Below are positions 34,904 through 48,369 of a stretch of DNA of 64,000 bases, in pieces. Numbering within the stretch: the stretch's first letter is position 1; each line of letters starts with the position of its first letter. This DNA comes from Colocasia esculenta. Its lineage: Eukaryota > Streptophyta > Magnoliopsida > Alismatales > Araceae. The notes under the pieces were generated by a model. The model saw only the letters and a program-made list of their open reading frames with translations, ran no database searches and was not told where the DNA came from. A program made the translations under genes and the position numbers. The stretch lies in NCBI GenBank assembly GCA_014218235.1, contig CM024759.1:72828042-72892041 (forward strand), read 5' to 3'.

Positions 34904-35952
34904 TGTCATGCCCTGTCAATTTAGCAGCGGAATAAATCGGGGAGGCATGAACAACGTGTATGATAATGTAAATTTCGCATACATTCGTAAATATCAGAGC
35001 AACTAATAAATAATAATTGTAATAAAACTCATCATTTTATTGATAATTCATCTAAACTATTACAACCACTAATTTAGAGCCAAAACACAGAGCTCAATAG
35101 CATCATTACATTTGGAAATGATAACCAAGCAACTAACTAAACTAACTCTAGGGTACTGGGGACAATTCATCACTATGACTCCAGGACGCTCATCACTCCA
35201 GACCATTCCCGTTGATGTGTGTAAGGTCATCATCTGACTTACTTAAAAACACAATAACAAATAACGAAGGGTGAGCGATAACGCTCAGTAGGACTTAATA
35301 TCTCGTGTAAACAAGTCATGCTTTAAGTGATTAATATCTTGTAACGCAAGTTAACTAGGGAGAACGATCAAGTATAGCCAATAGAGTAATAGTACAAGAT
35401 AACGAGAGATTAATGGCACACTATATCAAGAAAATGATAGCATGCGATAACAAGTGAATGATAATACACTCCACAAGAATATTGCAATGCTAGGATGATA
35501 GAGAAATGACCATATAACGAGATAGCGTGTAACGAGATAGCGGGTATGGTTGCACGACAGTGCAATAGAAAAGTACGGCAGTAGTCACTTTAGGACAGCA
35601 GTCATTCAACGATAGCACAGTACGTCCGAACTCCTCAGACTAATATTATAACAGTCAGTGCTAGCACAGTAATAGCACAGAAATGGTACAACATGTCTGA
35701 ACTCCTCTAACTAATAGTATAATAGTTAGATGTCTAGCCAAAATAGTATAGTCAGAACCGGTGCAATGCAGAACACCGTCAATAGCCCCTGCAGGTATTT
35801 TCGGGTAGCTCTCTGCCCCCAGGACTAGATTGTAGCCCCTCGGACACTCTCCGTGCTCTGCAAAGTATGCATTGGAAACAGTAGAGTCACAAGACCCATA
35901 TAATAGCGCTAGACAGTCATGAAATAGTACAAAATGATAGGAGCCTCCACAG
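34904..35952 (-). mobile_element. Gypsy-type LTR fragment (layer 1 of the nested stack)
   Basis: It begins TGTCATGCC, the reverse complement of an LTR 3' end. It is collinear with the reverse complement of the solo LTR at 50785-54820 over the end, the CCTACTGAG...GCTCACC module, the GTTAC/GATAGC repeats and the CTGCAGGGGC block. The match runs to GAGCCTCCACAG at 35952, where the next element interrupts it. The rest lies outside the window. Confidence 0.75.
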
Positions 35953-37256
35953 TGTAGATACTATTTCCGGTCCACAAAGAGAGGGGGGGGGGGATGAATA
36001 ATGGATATTGGAGTGTGTGTGTGTGTGATAGGAAAATAAAAGATCGTGATCGCCAGGTGCACGTGGGCACCAAAGGGAAATGCACGCGCGAGGGGTGCAA
36101 GGTGGAAGAAGTGATCGTGGGCGTACCTTTTTTTGGAGCGTGGAGATTGCGCGGAGGTGGTGGGCCCTCTCTTCCTCTACGAACACGGCCAGCCGTGGTA
36201 GAGGGCGTTGCCTCGTTGATTACCCTTGCAAAAAAGACAGATAAAAGTAAAGAAAGGGGATTAGCCACATGTAGTATCAAACCTTAAAAATAAAGAATAA
36301 ATGAAATAAAGACATGGAGGTGTGCTTACCGGATGGTGGCTTTTAAACCCCTAAAATGTAGGTATGTGTGTGTGTATGCATGCATGTGTGTGTGTGAAAA
36401 GTAAAGAAGGGCCACGTGGTGCCCGGAAGAGACGAAAAGAAAGACGGAAGGGGCAAAGGGAAGGGGTGCTTCCCCGAGAGTGGATGGCGCAGCGGCGTTG
36501 CCAGAATGGACGGAGGAAGTGGAGGAAGACCGTGCTCCTCCCGCCTCGCTCCGGTACGTGGAATGGTGGACGGCGCTCCGAGCTCCGAGCTCCGAGGACG
36601 TCGAGTCGTCGGTCCGGCAGGGCTCCGCCGTGAGGAAGTCGCGGGAAGAATCTGGCAGGGCTCCGCCAGGGTGGAGGGGATTGGTTGAAATGGCTAGCGT
36701 CGGGGGTCTATTTATAGGCACTGGATTCTTGAATCGCGTCCAATGCAGCAGACGCCTATTAGACCTGAATCGCGTCCGGAAGGAAGGCCGTGATTAAGAA
36801 AGTCAAATTGATGTGACAGACGCATGGGCAACATGTCGTGCGGACATACCTTGAATCGCATCCGACAAGGCCGCCGCGACTTGAAATGCGGCGACCAAAG
36901 CCGACGCGATTACTATTCTGTCCTGATCTGCGGCATGGCCCTCATAAATGCGCTATCAGCAGGTCTTTTGACTTCTAGATAGCGGCGCCCTTTATGGACG
37001 TGGTTAAAGGATTTGGTCATGATTCGAAGACGTGAGCGACATCTTGTCGGGCCAGACCTTTTTGACTTTTAAATCGCATCGTCCTTTGCAGACGCCTTTC
37101 TAATTTGAACATGTGACGGAAAAAAGGCCCTTAAACGCGTCGGTGTTGACCTCCGTATTAAGGACCTAACCCGCATCCACCAAGACCGCCGCATTTAAAA
37201 GGCGTCCACTGTAGTGGACACGAATCCGCGATCGACCCCCATGGGGAAGCACCGAG
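35953..37256. mobile_element. LTR of a gag-only-type retrotransposon, truncated (layer 2)
   Basis: It starts TGTAGATACTATTT. Compared with the LTR at 45688 it shares GTGATCGCCAGGT, the GGATTAGCC block, TTTAAACCCCTAAAA, the CGCGTCC/GGACGC palindromes and the GAYCCCC..GGGGAAGCACC block. It stops at GCACCGAG, where gypsy 2 is inserted. The missing end lies beyond the window. GT and AG microsatellites occur inside. ORFs within are shadows. Confidence 0.75.
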
Positions 37257-40100
37257 TGTCACGCTCCGATATTTAGCAGTGGAATAAATACCGGGAGGCA
37301 TGAACGATACAAACAGGCGTATCACAGTTGAATAGCACAGAGTCACAATTGAACATAATAACACTTTTCAGATCATAATAACATCATCAAAAGTACTCTT
37401 TATTTCATTTCATTCAACTAGATACAACCTTACATAAGAACGATCCAACTAAAGGTCCATTTTTCAAATAAAACTTCCAGAAAAGTTAATATTACATAGA
37501 CTACCCAATTGTCTATTTCTAAGCTATCATCGACTCATATGGAGGGTGCTCATCACTCTTGCCCTGCCCCATCAGACTCCACTGGTTCTTCATCACTTCC
37601 TGAAAAAGGGTAGGATGATAGGGTGAGCGAACTAGCTCAGTAGGATTTACATCTCAATAATGTGCGGGCACTGGTATACATGATTAGTATTTTAAATAGG
37701 CATATATGCACATGAATATGATGACAATGCATGCAATACTATCAGATTGAATAACAGAATAGAACGGATATCATATCAGATCAAATGTCGAGTTTCATAT
37801 ACAATGGACAGATATTTCAAGAATAGAATCATGTCAAAAGAGATTGGCCATATTCAAATAGATCTCATGTGTTCAGAAGAACAAACGTATCATATCATGT
37901 CAAGTCAAACTTATCATGTCAAACAGGAGGCACATTTTCACAATCTTGCATGTCAGTGTGCTATGCCAAGCACCAAGAGTCCATACTCCCGCGGTTAACA
38001 AGTACGTTGGGGCGCTCCTCCCCAGGACCGGACAGGGCCCTATTGCACAGGCATTGGATCAAGTTTTGGACCGGAGTCCCACGTTGTGCCGAACAAACAG
38101 ATTCATATTATGGCCACAGAGTTTCAATAACAAGCTCGTAGTAATAGAAAGAACATGATCATTCGTGGAATCAAGGAATGACAAACAGCTCAAAAGAACA
38201 AGGCTAGATAACAACGCATCTTATGTTTCATAGTTCATTAATGTCTTGACACGAGGATGTTTCTAAAGACAGATCGTATGTAGAACATGTGCTTTCCTAA
38301 CATGTATGCATATGACAAGTAACTAATTTAACATCGGAAAACATATAACCATGAAACTCATATGCAAATCATAACATTAACACCACTAATATGTCCATAC
38401 TAACATGTATTCATCCCCACATTCATATCATATTCTTATCTTATCAATTGACAATAAGCAAGATCACAAAATAATCCAATGGACATAAGATCAATCACAA
38501 TTACACATTAGAATCATATTCATATCATTACCATGTTCTTCCATAGGTTGATTTATTTTAGGTCCATGCATACTCTATAACATCATGCTCATGCTTGTAG
38601 ACATCATGGATTGATCATACCCAAAATATGAAAAATCTGGTAAAGGTAGTGTCGACACTAGATCAAGTGGTGTCGATACTATGCTTCAAACACAAGACAA
38701 AATAATGCAAAATTGGTCAAGTAGTGTCGACACGAGATCAAGTAGTGTCGACACTAGAGACAACTTCCAGAAAACCTTCTAGCCAATATGGGACAGTGTG
38801 TCGACACTAGCACAGGTAGTGTCGACACTAGATCAACTTCCCAGAACTTTCTGGGTCAAACTGGGACAGTGTGTCGACACTAGATGGGGTAGTGTCGACA
38901 CTAGAGGGCTTCCCAGAACACTTTCTGGGCTGTTTTGGGACAGGGTGTCGACACTACCTCAAGTGGTGTCGACACTAGTGGCCCTTCCAAAACAAAACAC
39001 ATGGTCATGTGGAACCCGATGACACATCTCATGCGGGGAATCACTTCCAACTCTTATAACTCTCTAAAGAATGACATTTAGACAATACATTAAACATGAA
39101 AGATGAAGAGGACAACTAGTAGAAGAACTTTTATGTTGAGGGTTTGATCTAATTCGGTCTAGAATCCCAAGAAAACATATGAAGAACTGAAAGTCAAGTG
39201 TAGCCCGAAATCACAGTATCATGCAATGACTCTATTTCCATGCCTATAACTCTCTAAGGAAGGACTTTTGGATAAAACGTCCAACATAAAAGATGATCAT
39301 GACTTCATGTAGAAGAACGTTCATGAAGAAAGTTTAGTCAAATTTGGTCTTGAATCATGTTCACAATAAGAAGAACGGGAAAAATCCCTAACTGTGTAAG
39401 ACTTCGGAAAACCGACGAATACACAACGTATACTCCATGAAATTGAGTCAAACCAAATGCAAATGATCCTAGACTCAGAGAACTACATGATGATGTTGGT
39501 TTTCTTTAATCTTGGCCCGAGAACACCTACCTTTATGAAGATCTAAGACCAGTCGATATTCTAGATGCAACAGAAGATGCAGGGGATGAAGCTCTGGGTT
39601 CCCAGCCTTTCTCCTACTCCTCAGAAGTTCTAGCCTGCCTCCAAATGACCCCAATTCGTTGTTAAGCCTTCCTCAAGAGTTTGAGGATGAGTTCTTATAG
39701 ATTTAGGTTGTAGTTAAGAGTCCTAACGAGACTAAGAAAGGGCTGCGAATCTGCTCCCTGTTTTTCCAAGAATCTGGGACTCTTTCCTCCCAAAAGAGGT
39801 AGTAGTGGTTTAGGAAACCACCTCTTAGAGTTGGGTCCGGTTTTGGCTTTCCATACATGACTAATCACCCTTATTTTAACCCTAAATTGCCCTTTCTAAT
39901 TATGGCATAATTACCTACACGAATTTCTGGGTAATTCCCTGTCTCAGTTATTTATATCCTTGGGCCAAATGTGTTCTATAGGCCCAATCTTGTTAATGGA
40001 TCATTATTACATGGTGTTGGAAGTCTCTACCATATGTTTATTTAATTTTCCCCTTTTATTTTCTGAAAATTTTAAATTTCTAAATTCCCGGGGTGTTACA
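37257..40100 (-). repeat. 3' LTR of gypsy 2
   Basis: It is 2844 bp from TGTCACGCTCC to GGGGTGTTACA on the plus strand. It matches 44708-45687 and 63463-64000 nearly base for base. It contains the palindrome array at 38647-38978. Confidence 0.9.
38647..38978. repeat. Array of TAGTGTCGACACTA palindromes
   Basis: About ten copies of GTGTCGACAC, one of them GTGTCGATAC, are spaced alternately about 30 and 50 bp apart. The full 14-bp form TAGTGTCGACACTA is a perfect palindrome. The array starts again at 63927 in the other LTR. The ORF across it is repeat translation. Confidence 0.9.
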
Positions 40101-40113
40101 TCCTCCCCCACTT
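40101..40113 (-). other. Polypurine tract of gypsy 2
   Basis: AAGTGGGGGAGGA on the minus strand lies immediately before the 3' LTR. Confidence 0.85.
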
Positions 40114-43100
40114 AAGAAATTTGGTCCCCAAATTTACGCATAATGGTGTAGTTCGTACCTGAGAATAGTTCTGGGTGGTTTTTCTTCATTCTTTCCTCAG
40201 TTTCCCAGGTAGCATTTGTAACCCTGTCTCGACTCCATTGGACCTTCACCATAGGTATGGTACGATTCCTGAGTCGTTGAATCTTCCGATCCAACAGTTT
40301 GATCGGCTTCTTTTCATAAGTCAGGTCCTCCCGAATCTCCAAGTCCTCGTGGTCAATTACATGGTCGGCATTGAATAAGTACTTCCGTAGCATGGATATG
40401 TGGAACACATTATGCACATTTGCCAGTTGCGGAGGTAGTGCAAGTCTATACTCCACCTGACCAATCCTTTCCAGAATTTCAAATGGCCCTATAAATCTGG
40501 GACTCAACTTTCCTTTGATCCCAAATCTTTGTATTCCCCTTGAAGGTGAGACCTTCAAGAAAACATGTTCGCCAACCTGAAATTCTAGTTCTCTCCTTCT
40601 CTTATCTGCATAACTTTTCTGCCTGGATTGTGCTATCTTCAGACGTTCCCTGACAATCTGAACTTTTCTGACAGTCGCCTCAACTAAGTCGGGTCCAACC
40701 CATTGGTTCTCCCCATGCTCTTCTCAACACAGGGGTGATCTGCAACTCCTGCCATATAAGGCTTCAAATGGAGCCATTTTGATACTTGCCTGATAGTTGT
40801 TGTTATAAACAAACTCCATCAGGTACAACTGATCATCCCACCGTCCTCTAAAATCTAGCACTAGAGCACGAAGCATATCCTCCACAATTTGATTGGTCCT
40901 TTCGGTTTGTCCATCAGTCTGAGGATGAAAGGCAGTACTAAAGTTTAGTTTAGTACCCATTGCTGCTTGTAAACCCTTCTAGAAGTGTGAAGTAAATCTA
41001 GGGTCCCGATTCGATATTATATTAGATGGAACCCCATGCAGTCTAACTACTTCCTTAACATATAGTGCAGCCAATACATCCACTAACCAAGTACTCTTAA
41101 TCGGCAAGAAGTGAGATGATTTAGTCAATCGGTCAACTATTACCCAGATTGCATCCATACCACCTCGAGTCTTGGGCAATCCCATGATAAAGTCCATACC
41201 GATGCTATCCCACTTCCATTCTGGGATTTCCAGTGGTAGCAGTCCACCAGCTGTACGGAAATGCTCAGCCTTGACTTTCATGCATGTTAAACAGTATGCC
41301 ACATGATCGGCCATATCCCTCTTCATGTTTGGCCACCAGTACGACCTTTTTAAGTCTTGGTACATCTTTGTTGATCCTGGATGAATCGTATATTTGCACT
41401 GGTGAGCTTCATTCAGTATCCTCTTCTTGAGTTCTCTGTGATCAGGGACACATGTCCTACCTCGAAACAGTAATCTACCTTCTGCAGATAGAGTGAAGTC
41501 AGGCCTTTGCTCTAGCTTCTCCTTGATCTCAATTAAGAATGGATCCTCTCCCTATTTCTCCTTGATCTCAGTCAGTAGGTCGGATTGTATCTGGAGGTTT
41601 GAAATCATTATTTGCTTTTCCTTCTTTCCCACGTCTATGTTCAGACTTTCAAATTGCTCCAGTAACTTCCATTAGCCCAACATCAAACTAGCTAGCATAG
41701 CTCCTAGTTGTCTACTTAGAGCGTCCGCCACTACATTGGCTTTCCCAGGGTGATACTGAATGGAAAAGTCAAAGTCCTTAAGGTACTCTAACCACCTTCT
41801 TTGTCTCATGTTCAGTTCCTTCTGTGAGAACAAGTATTTCAAACTCTTATGGTCAGAAAAGACCTTAAATTGCTCACCATAGATATAATGCCTCCAAATT
41901 TTCAAGGTGAATACTACAGCTGCCAACTCCAGGTCATGAACCGGATAGTTCACTTCGTGGATCTTCAACTGTCTGGAAGCATAAGCTATAACCTTCCCTT
42001 GTTGCATTAAGACACATCCCAATCCAGTACCAGAAGCATCTGAATAAATTTCAAATCCTCCCTCTTCAGTGGGTAAGGTGAGGACAGGAGCAGTAGTCAG
42101 ACACTTCTTCAAGTTGTTGAAACTTTCCTCACATTTATTGGTCCACACGAATGGATTTTCCTTACGGGTTAGTTTGGTCAATGGCACTGCAATCTTTGAG
42201 AAATCCTTTATAAACCTTCGATAATACCCAGCTAATCCCAGAAAACTCCTGATCTCCGTGACGCTTGTCGGTCTTTCCCATTTCAACACAGCCTCAACCT
42301 TTGATGGATCAATAGCGATACCATCTTTGGTTACCACATGCCCTAGAAAGGATACCTCCTCAAGCCAGAATTCACATTTACTTAACTTGGCATATAGCTT
42401 GTTCTCCCTTAAGATCTGCAATGCAATCCTCAAATGCTCCTCATGCTCTTCCTTTGTCTTGGAATAGATCAATATGTCATTGATGAATACCACCACAGAC
42501 TTATCAAGATATGGGCGATAAATGCTATTCATCAACTGCATGAAAACTGCAGGGGCATTTGTTTGTCCAAAAGGCATAACAATAAATTCATAATGCCCAT
42601 ACCTGCTTCGGAAGGCAGTTTTGTGAATGTCTTCTCCTTTGATCCTCAATTGATGATAACCGGATCGGAGATCTATTTTAGAGAAGTATCTAGCTCCAGA
42701 TAGTTGATCAAACAACTCGTCAATTCTCGGCAGAGGGTATTTGTTCTTGATGGTTAACTGATTCAGTTGTCTGTAATCGATGCATAGCCTCATCGACCCA
42801 TCTTTCTTCTTGACGAAGAGGACCGGTGCACCCCATGGCGATGTGCTTGGTCGGATGAAACCCTTCTCTAACAGTTCCATCAGTTCCTCTTTTAATTCTT
42901 TCAGTTCTGCGGGGGACATTCTATATGGTGCCCTAGATACCGGTGCTGCTCCAGGGACCAACTCGATGGTAAAATCAACCTCTCGCTCAGGAAGAATTCC
43001 TGGCAAGTCTTCGGGGAAAACATCAGCGTATTCGCTGATGACATGGATGTCCTCTACTTTGGCTTCCTTCTTTGCAATGACTACAGCAACAAGAAAGGCC

Positions 43101-44524
43101 ATACAACCTTTCCTCATCATCCTTTTGGCTTGTAATGCAGAGATGATTGACAATCTCCTGCGGTTTCTATCCCCGGTGAACACTAGTTTTGGGTACTGGC
43201 TAAAAATTACCCGACTTCTCCTGCAATTGATACTAGCCCCATGTTCATACATCTAGTCTGCTCCCAGTATCACATCATACCCCGCCATATCCATACATAT
43301 TAAATTTGTTGGTAGGTTTTGGGTTTCAATCAACACCTCACTGAATGGTATATGGTTTGTAAGATTGGTACCAGGACCCATCGGGGTTGACACAACTATT
43401 CCGGATTTCATTAGGATGGGTTTCACAGGTAGGGTATCGACAAATGTTTGAGATATGAAAGAATGCGTAGCTCTCATATCAAAGAGAACATATGCGGGTC
43501 GGGAAAGAATAGTAAGTGTACCTTCCACGATACCTCCTTCTTCAGCAGTTTCTGGTTCCTGGACAGCTTGCAATCGGCCTTGCCTCTTCTGTCCATTCGG
43601 ACGTTTGTCCTGGGGGGCTTGTTCTTTCAGCATTGGGCAGTCCGAGAACCTATGGTCACGACTCCCACAGCGAAGGCATCTCCCTTGCGCTCTCCAGCAT
43701 TCTTCAGACCGATGACCAACTCTGTCACAATGTTTACACCTTTCTCCCTTTGTCACCATTACCAACTTACCTAACTCCTTCGGCTTTTTATCCGCTGGTT
43801 CATTTACCCCGCTTCTGGGCCTTTTCTTCCCAATAGTCGGCTAATACCTCCCAGCGGAAGACACTTGTTCTTGTTTCACGGATTTTCCCTTAATCCTTTC
43901 AGCAGTCTCCATGGCATCTTCCAATAGCTGAGCCTTCTTAACCATGTCAGCATAGGTTTGAATGTCCATTGGCGCCAGTTGAGTGATGAACAGAGGCCTC
44001 AAGCCATTCAGAAAGCGTTTCGCCTTCATCCTTTCTCTCCCAATTAAGTGAACATCATATCAGGACAGCCGAGAGAATTGGGCCTCATACTCAGCCACAT
44101 TGAGTCCTCTCTGCTTCAAAGCCGCAAATTCGGCTGCTTTCCGTTCTTGGACCCTCTCAGAAAAGTACTTGGCGTTAAAACGCTCAATAAACTGAGCCCA
44201 TGTTAGTTGTTGTCCATTTAGGGTTGCTTCTACCGACTCCCACCATGCCCTGACATCCTTTTCCAACTGGAAAGTCGCCAAGAGCACTTTGTTCTGGTCC
44301 GTGCATTGCATGACCCTGAATATCCTTTCAGTTTCCTTAACCCAGTGTTCAGCAACATCCGGGTCGGTACCCCCTTCAAACCTAGGCGAATCCATGTTCC
44401 GAAAATTCCGGTGGAGCTCACCGGCTCCGCGGTTACCTCCACCTTGGGTGGCTTGTAAGATAGCCTGAGTCAAGTTCTGTATAGTTCGTTGCATGTCCCT
44501 AGCCTGGGCACGTTCAACGGCCAT
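40112..44524 (-). pseudogene. Gag-Pol polyprotein of gypsy 2, broken by stop codons only
   Basis: One frame of 1471 codons runs from ATG 44524 (MAVERAQARDMQ) to 40112 without a frameshift. Domains are: Gag (residues about 40-220); two CCHC knuckles (about 263-300); protease (DMRATHSF at about 349, active-site triad altered); RT (about 530-700) with FIND at 680-683, so the first catalytic aspartate is asparagine; RNase H (about 790-920); integrase zinc finger and core (about 1040-1260); and a C-terminal chromodomain-like segment. Premature stops are at 44060, 43841, 43253, 41672, 41552, 40979 and 40724. Most fit single C-to-T or G-to-A changes. Earlier upstream codons in frame lack ATG. Confidence 0.92.
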
Positions 44525-44694
44525 TGAGGTAATAAGTACCTTCAAGATAATAATATGAGTTAGTCATCTGAATATATTCCATGTGACTTCTATTCCCATG
44601 GCTCTACCCAAGCTCACATTAGGTACGACAGGTTTTGACTCGTGTAATCTAGTTTCATTCTATATTCCTAATCCCTTGGACCCTAAAGTTCAGT

Positions 44695-44705
44695 CTCTGA
44701 TACCA
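44695..44705 (-). other. Primer-binding site of gypsy 2
   Basis: TGGTATCAGAG on the minus strand lies two bases inside the 5' LTR. It is complementary to the 3' end of initiator-methionine tRNA. Confidence 0.85.
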
Positions 44706-44707
44706 AT

Positions 44708-45687
44708 TGTCACGCCCCGATATTTAGCAGCGGAATAAATACCGAGAGGCCGGAACGATACAAACAGGCGTATCACAGTTGAATAGCACAGAGTCACAAT
44801 TGAACATAATAACACTTTTCAGATCATAATAACATCATCAAAAGTACTCTTTATTTCATTTCATTCAACTAGATACAACCTTACATAAGAACGATCCAAC
44901 TAAAGGTCCATTTTTCAAATAAAACTTCCAGAAAAGTTAATATTACATAGACTACCCAATTGTCTATTTCTAAGCTATCATCGACTCATATGGAGGGTGC
45001 TCATCACTCTTGCCCTGCCCCATCAGACTCCACTGGTTCTTCATCACTTCCTGAAAAAGGGTAGGATGATAGGGTGAGCGAACTAGCTCAGTAGGATTTA
45101 CATCTCAATAACGTGCGGGCACTGGTATACATGATTAGTATTTTAAATAGGCAGATATGCACATGAATATGATGACAATGTATGCAATACTATCAGATTG
45201 AATAGCAGAATAGAACGGATATCATATCAGATCAAATGTCGAGTTTCATATACAATGGACAGATATTTCAAGAATAGAATCATGTCAGAAGAGATTGGCC
45301 ATATTCAAACAGATCTCATGTGTTCACAAGAACAAACGTATCATATCATGTCAAGTCAAACTTATCATGTCAAACAGGAGGCACATTTTCACAATCTTGC
45401 ATGTCAGTGTGCTATGCCAAGCACCAAGAGTCCATACTCCCGAGGTTAACAAGTACGTTGGGGCGCTCCTCCCCAGGACTGGACTTGGCCCTATTGCACA
45501 GGCATTGGATCAAGTTTTGGACCGGAGTCCCACGTTGTGCCGAACAAACAAATTCATATTATGGCCACAGAGTTTCAATAACAAGCTCCTAGTAATAGAA
45601 AACAAATTCATATTATGGCCACAGAGTTTCAATAACAAGCTCCTAGTAATAGAAAGAACATAATCATTCATGGAATCAAGGAATGAC
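44708..45687 (-). repeat. 5' LTR of gypsy 2, first part
   Basis: It matches 37257-38195 closely and ends at GGAATGAC, where the gag-only element is inserted. It has an extra 54-bp duplication absent from the other LTR. Confidence 0.9.
45547..45654. repeat. 54-bp tandem duplication inside the LTR
   Basis: AACAAATTCATATTATGG...AGTAATAGAA occurs twice in tandem (45547-45600 and 45601-45654) but once in the partner LTR (near 38095). It therefore arose after insertion or in one LTR only. Confidence 0.92.
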
Positions 45688-47231
45688 TGTAGATCCTATT
45701 TTTCGCTCCCGTTTTTATGGGGAGGACGAAGAACAGTGGTCCACACCGATAATGTGTATGGATACATGTGAAAAAAGGAAGGGTGATGAAACAAACAGTG
45801 GCCCTTTGGGCAATTAAAAGACAATAAAAGCAATAAAGACAAACCGTGATCGCCAGGTACTTTTCCTAAAAAGCACCAAAAGTAGGGACGTGTAGGAAAG
45901 GAGGTGACGTGTACCTTTCTACCAGTAGAAAAGAAGCAGGATGTGTGGGCGTGGGTTCTTTCCTCCTCCTTCCACCGGCCGGTTGGCGAAGGAGATTCAG
46001 CTCGAGGTACCTGACACAAAAAAGACAACAAAAAGAAACAACGGGATTAGCCCGATGTGTAGTAAATGAATATAATGGAATAAAATAACATAAATAGGAA
46101 AAAGGGAAAGGACACACCTTTTGGGTGGTCTTTAAACCCCTAAAAACTGGAAAGTGGTGTGTGCATGCATGATGTGTAAAATGAAAAGGAAAAGGGGCAA
46201 CGTAGGGCCAAAATGAAAATGGAAAAGGACCAGAAGGGGTCCAGAAGGAAGAAAAGGGGGGTGCTTCCCCGAGGTAGCCGGACGGCGTAACGGCGCCGTG
46301 GAGGGAAAACGAGATGAGGAAGACGTCGATCCGTGGCTTCCGTTGGATGTGCGCGATGACGAGGAAGACGGCGACGTCGGGCCGGAGACGAGGACGGGGA
46401 TGGCGAGGAAGACGGCGACGAGGCAAGGCTCCGCCGCGAAGAACCCCCCTCTCTCTCTCTAGAATCCTTACTCTCTCTAAAAACCCTCTCTCTCTCTCTC
46501 TCTAAAAGGCCCGACCAAAACCCAAATGAAAAGCCCCCCCTTTCCAAATGAAGTGCTGGCTGAGATTTAAGGCTCTGAGTCAAAATCGCGTCCAAGACAG
46601 TCGTCGCGTTTAAAGAAGGTCGGTTTGATAAGCGCGAATTGCTGAACCGCCTTAAAATCGCGTCCAATACAGTGGACGCGTTTCAGACTCGCATGGTTTC
46701 GAGGCAACTAACTCGTGAGTACGCTGTCAGTCGACGGGACATTGATGCAACTTTTCTGAATCGCATCCAGTACAGTTGACGCCTTTTAATCTTCTTCCAA
46801 AAAACGCGTCGACTGGAACGGACGCGAATTAAGAGATAGGTCGGCGACTAATTTAGCGACGGAACGGCGACAGAATAGCGACGGAATGCTCATGAATCGC
46901 GTCCACCGAACCCGACGCCTTTTGATGTTCTTCAAGGAATGCGGCGACCAAAGCGGTCATGAATTTGGAAGGCGGTTTAGCGACAGAATATTTTGTCATC
47001 GTTAATCTGTCGTTGATTGGCGACAGATTAGCGACGGAAATTTGACCGTTGCTATTCCCTCGCTGAGTGACCTTTTGCGATCAGACCCCTCCTGGGGGAA
47101 GCACCAAGGACAAATGGGTGAAATTCTAGAAATATTGGGAAAAAGCTCTTTCAAGGCAAAATGAGGGTCATTTTGGGCGTTACAGCGCAACTCGAAAATT
47201 TACCCGCGATGAAAAAATTCGCGTGTCTACA
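45688..47231 (-). repeat. 3' LTR of the gag-only element
   Basis: It runs from TGTAGATCC to CGTGTCTACA on the plus strand. It contains CG-rich palindromes and a TAGCGACGG block. On the minus strand it follows the purine-rich AAGGTTGGGCATC, a possible polypurine tract. Confidence 0.85.
46585..47045. repeat. CGCGTCC/GGACGCG palindrome array in the LTR
   Basis: A perfect 8-bp stem CGCGTCCA/TGGACGCG with a 6-nt loop is at 46659-46680. Variants are near 46585, 46760, 46804 and 46897. AATCTGTCG (47004-47012) pairs with CGACAGATT (47021-47029), next to TAGCGACGGAA repeats. The other LTR repeats the pattern. Confidence 0.8.
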
Positions 47232-48369
47232 GATGCCCAACCTTGACGTCTGCTTTGCAAGGGAGCAAGCGGAGGTACACGAAGTGAAGCCCAATGGAAT
47301 GCAATGGAGTGAAATGGAGTGCAGCGTAGCGTAGTGGAGTGAAGTGAAGTGGACTGAAAAGTAGACGTCAAGGTTAAAAATAGACACGCGGGACAATGAG
47401 CGACTGCTGGAGCTGTTCGTCAATTCATAATAAAGCTGCTCTTCGGAAACTCTTTTGGAGAGGAAGCTCATCAATCAAAGACAACTAAGCTAAGGAAAGT
47501 AAAGGACAATGCAATGATCAACTTCCGTCGCCGGGAAGTTCCTAAGGACGTAATCCGTTAGGTTTCACCTTCATGTGGGGCTGCCACGGCCGAAGGTGGA
47601 TCGAAAAGTAAAGTAAAGAAAATGACAAGGATCCATGACGGATGAGTTTCTCCCCGAAAAGAAGATCTTCAAACAACTTTATGATAAACTGAGTACTGGA
47701 CTCTGAGTGGAATATTCGGGTTGCTTTGGAATTGGAGCACGGATGGCCCTTAAATTGCCTTGGAAGAGTGGATGTCCATAGTGATTTCAATATGCATGTA
47801 TGCTGGGCTAAAAGAAAAATAAGATTAAAAGTGGAGCATAAAATAACGAAGGATAATATTGTTACGCCGGTGAGTCAGGACCGGGGGGTATGCATGGGTC
47901 CGTCGTTCCCACAAGCCAAGCGTAACGGCCTATCCGTATGGCTAAGAATCCTCTAGGATTATCATGGTTTTTTATGAAGGGGAATTCTAACCCCAGATTC
48001 CTCAGAGCCACAAGGTCCTTGGTGTACTCTAAAAGTATAATTATAGTAGATGCAGATAGGGATGGTAAGGCAGCAGCGACATGATTGCGCCGGATGAGGT
48101 AACTCGAATCCTGCACTCAAAACTCATTAGCCAAGAAAACACATATCATGGAAAACAGCTTTTAGCATGGAGCATGCAGCATGGATAAAGCGTTTAAACA
48201 ACAAGTATGGCTCATTCAATTGGTTTGTTTTAACCATGAGGATAAGTGGACTTGGCCAAAGATATTGGAGTGCAAGATGGGAGGAACCCAAGATTGGAAG
48301 GATTGCTTCGATCTGACACAGGAAGAAGGCGAAGGAAGAAGGCGATTGCCTTGCCATGTGCAATACCAT

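Noticed and set aside
37747..38158. ORFs present twice (also 45198-45663)
   Set aside because: They lie in the two LTRs of gypsy 2 and show no conserved domain.
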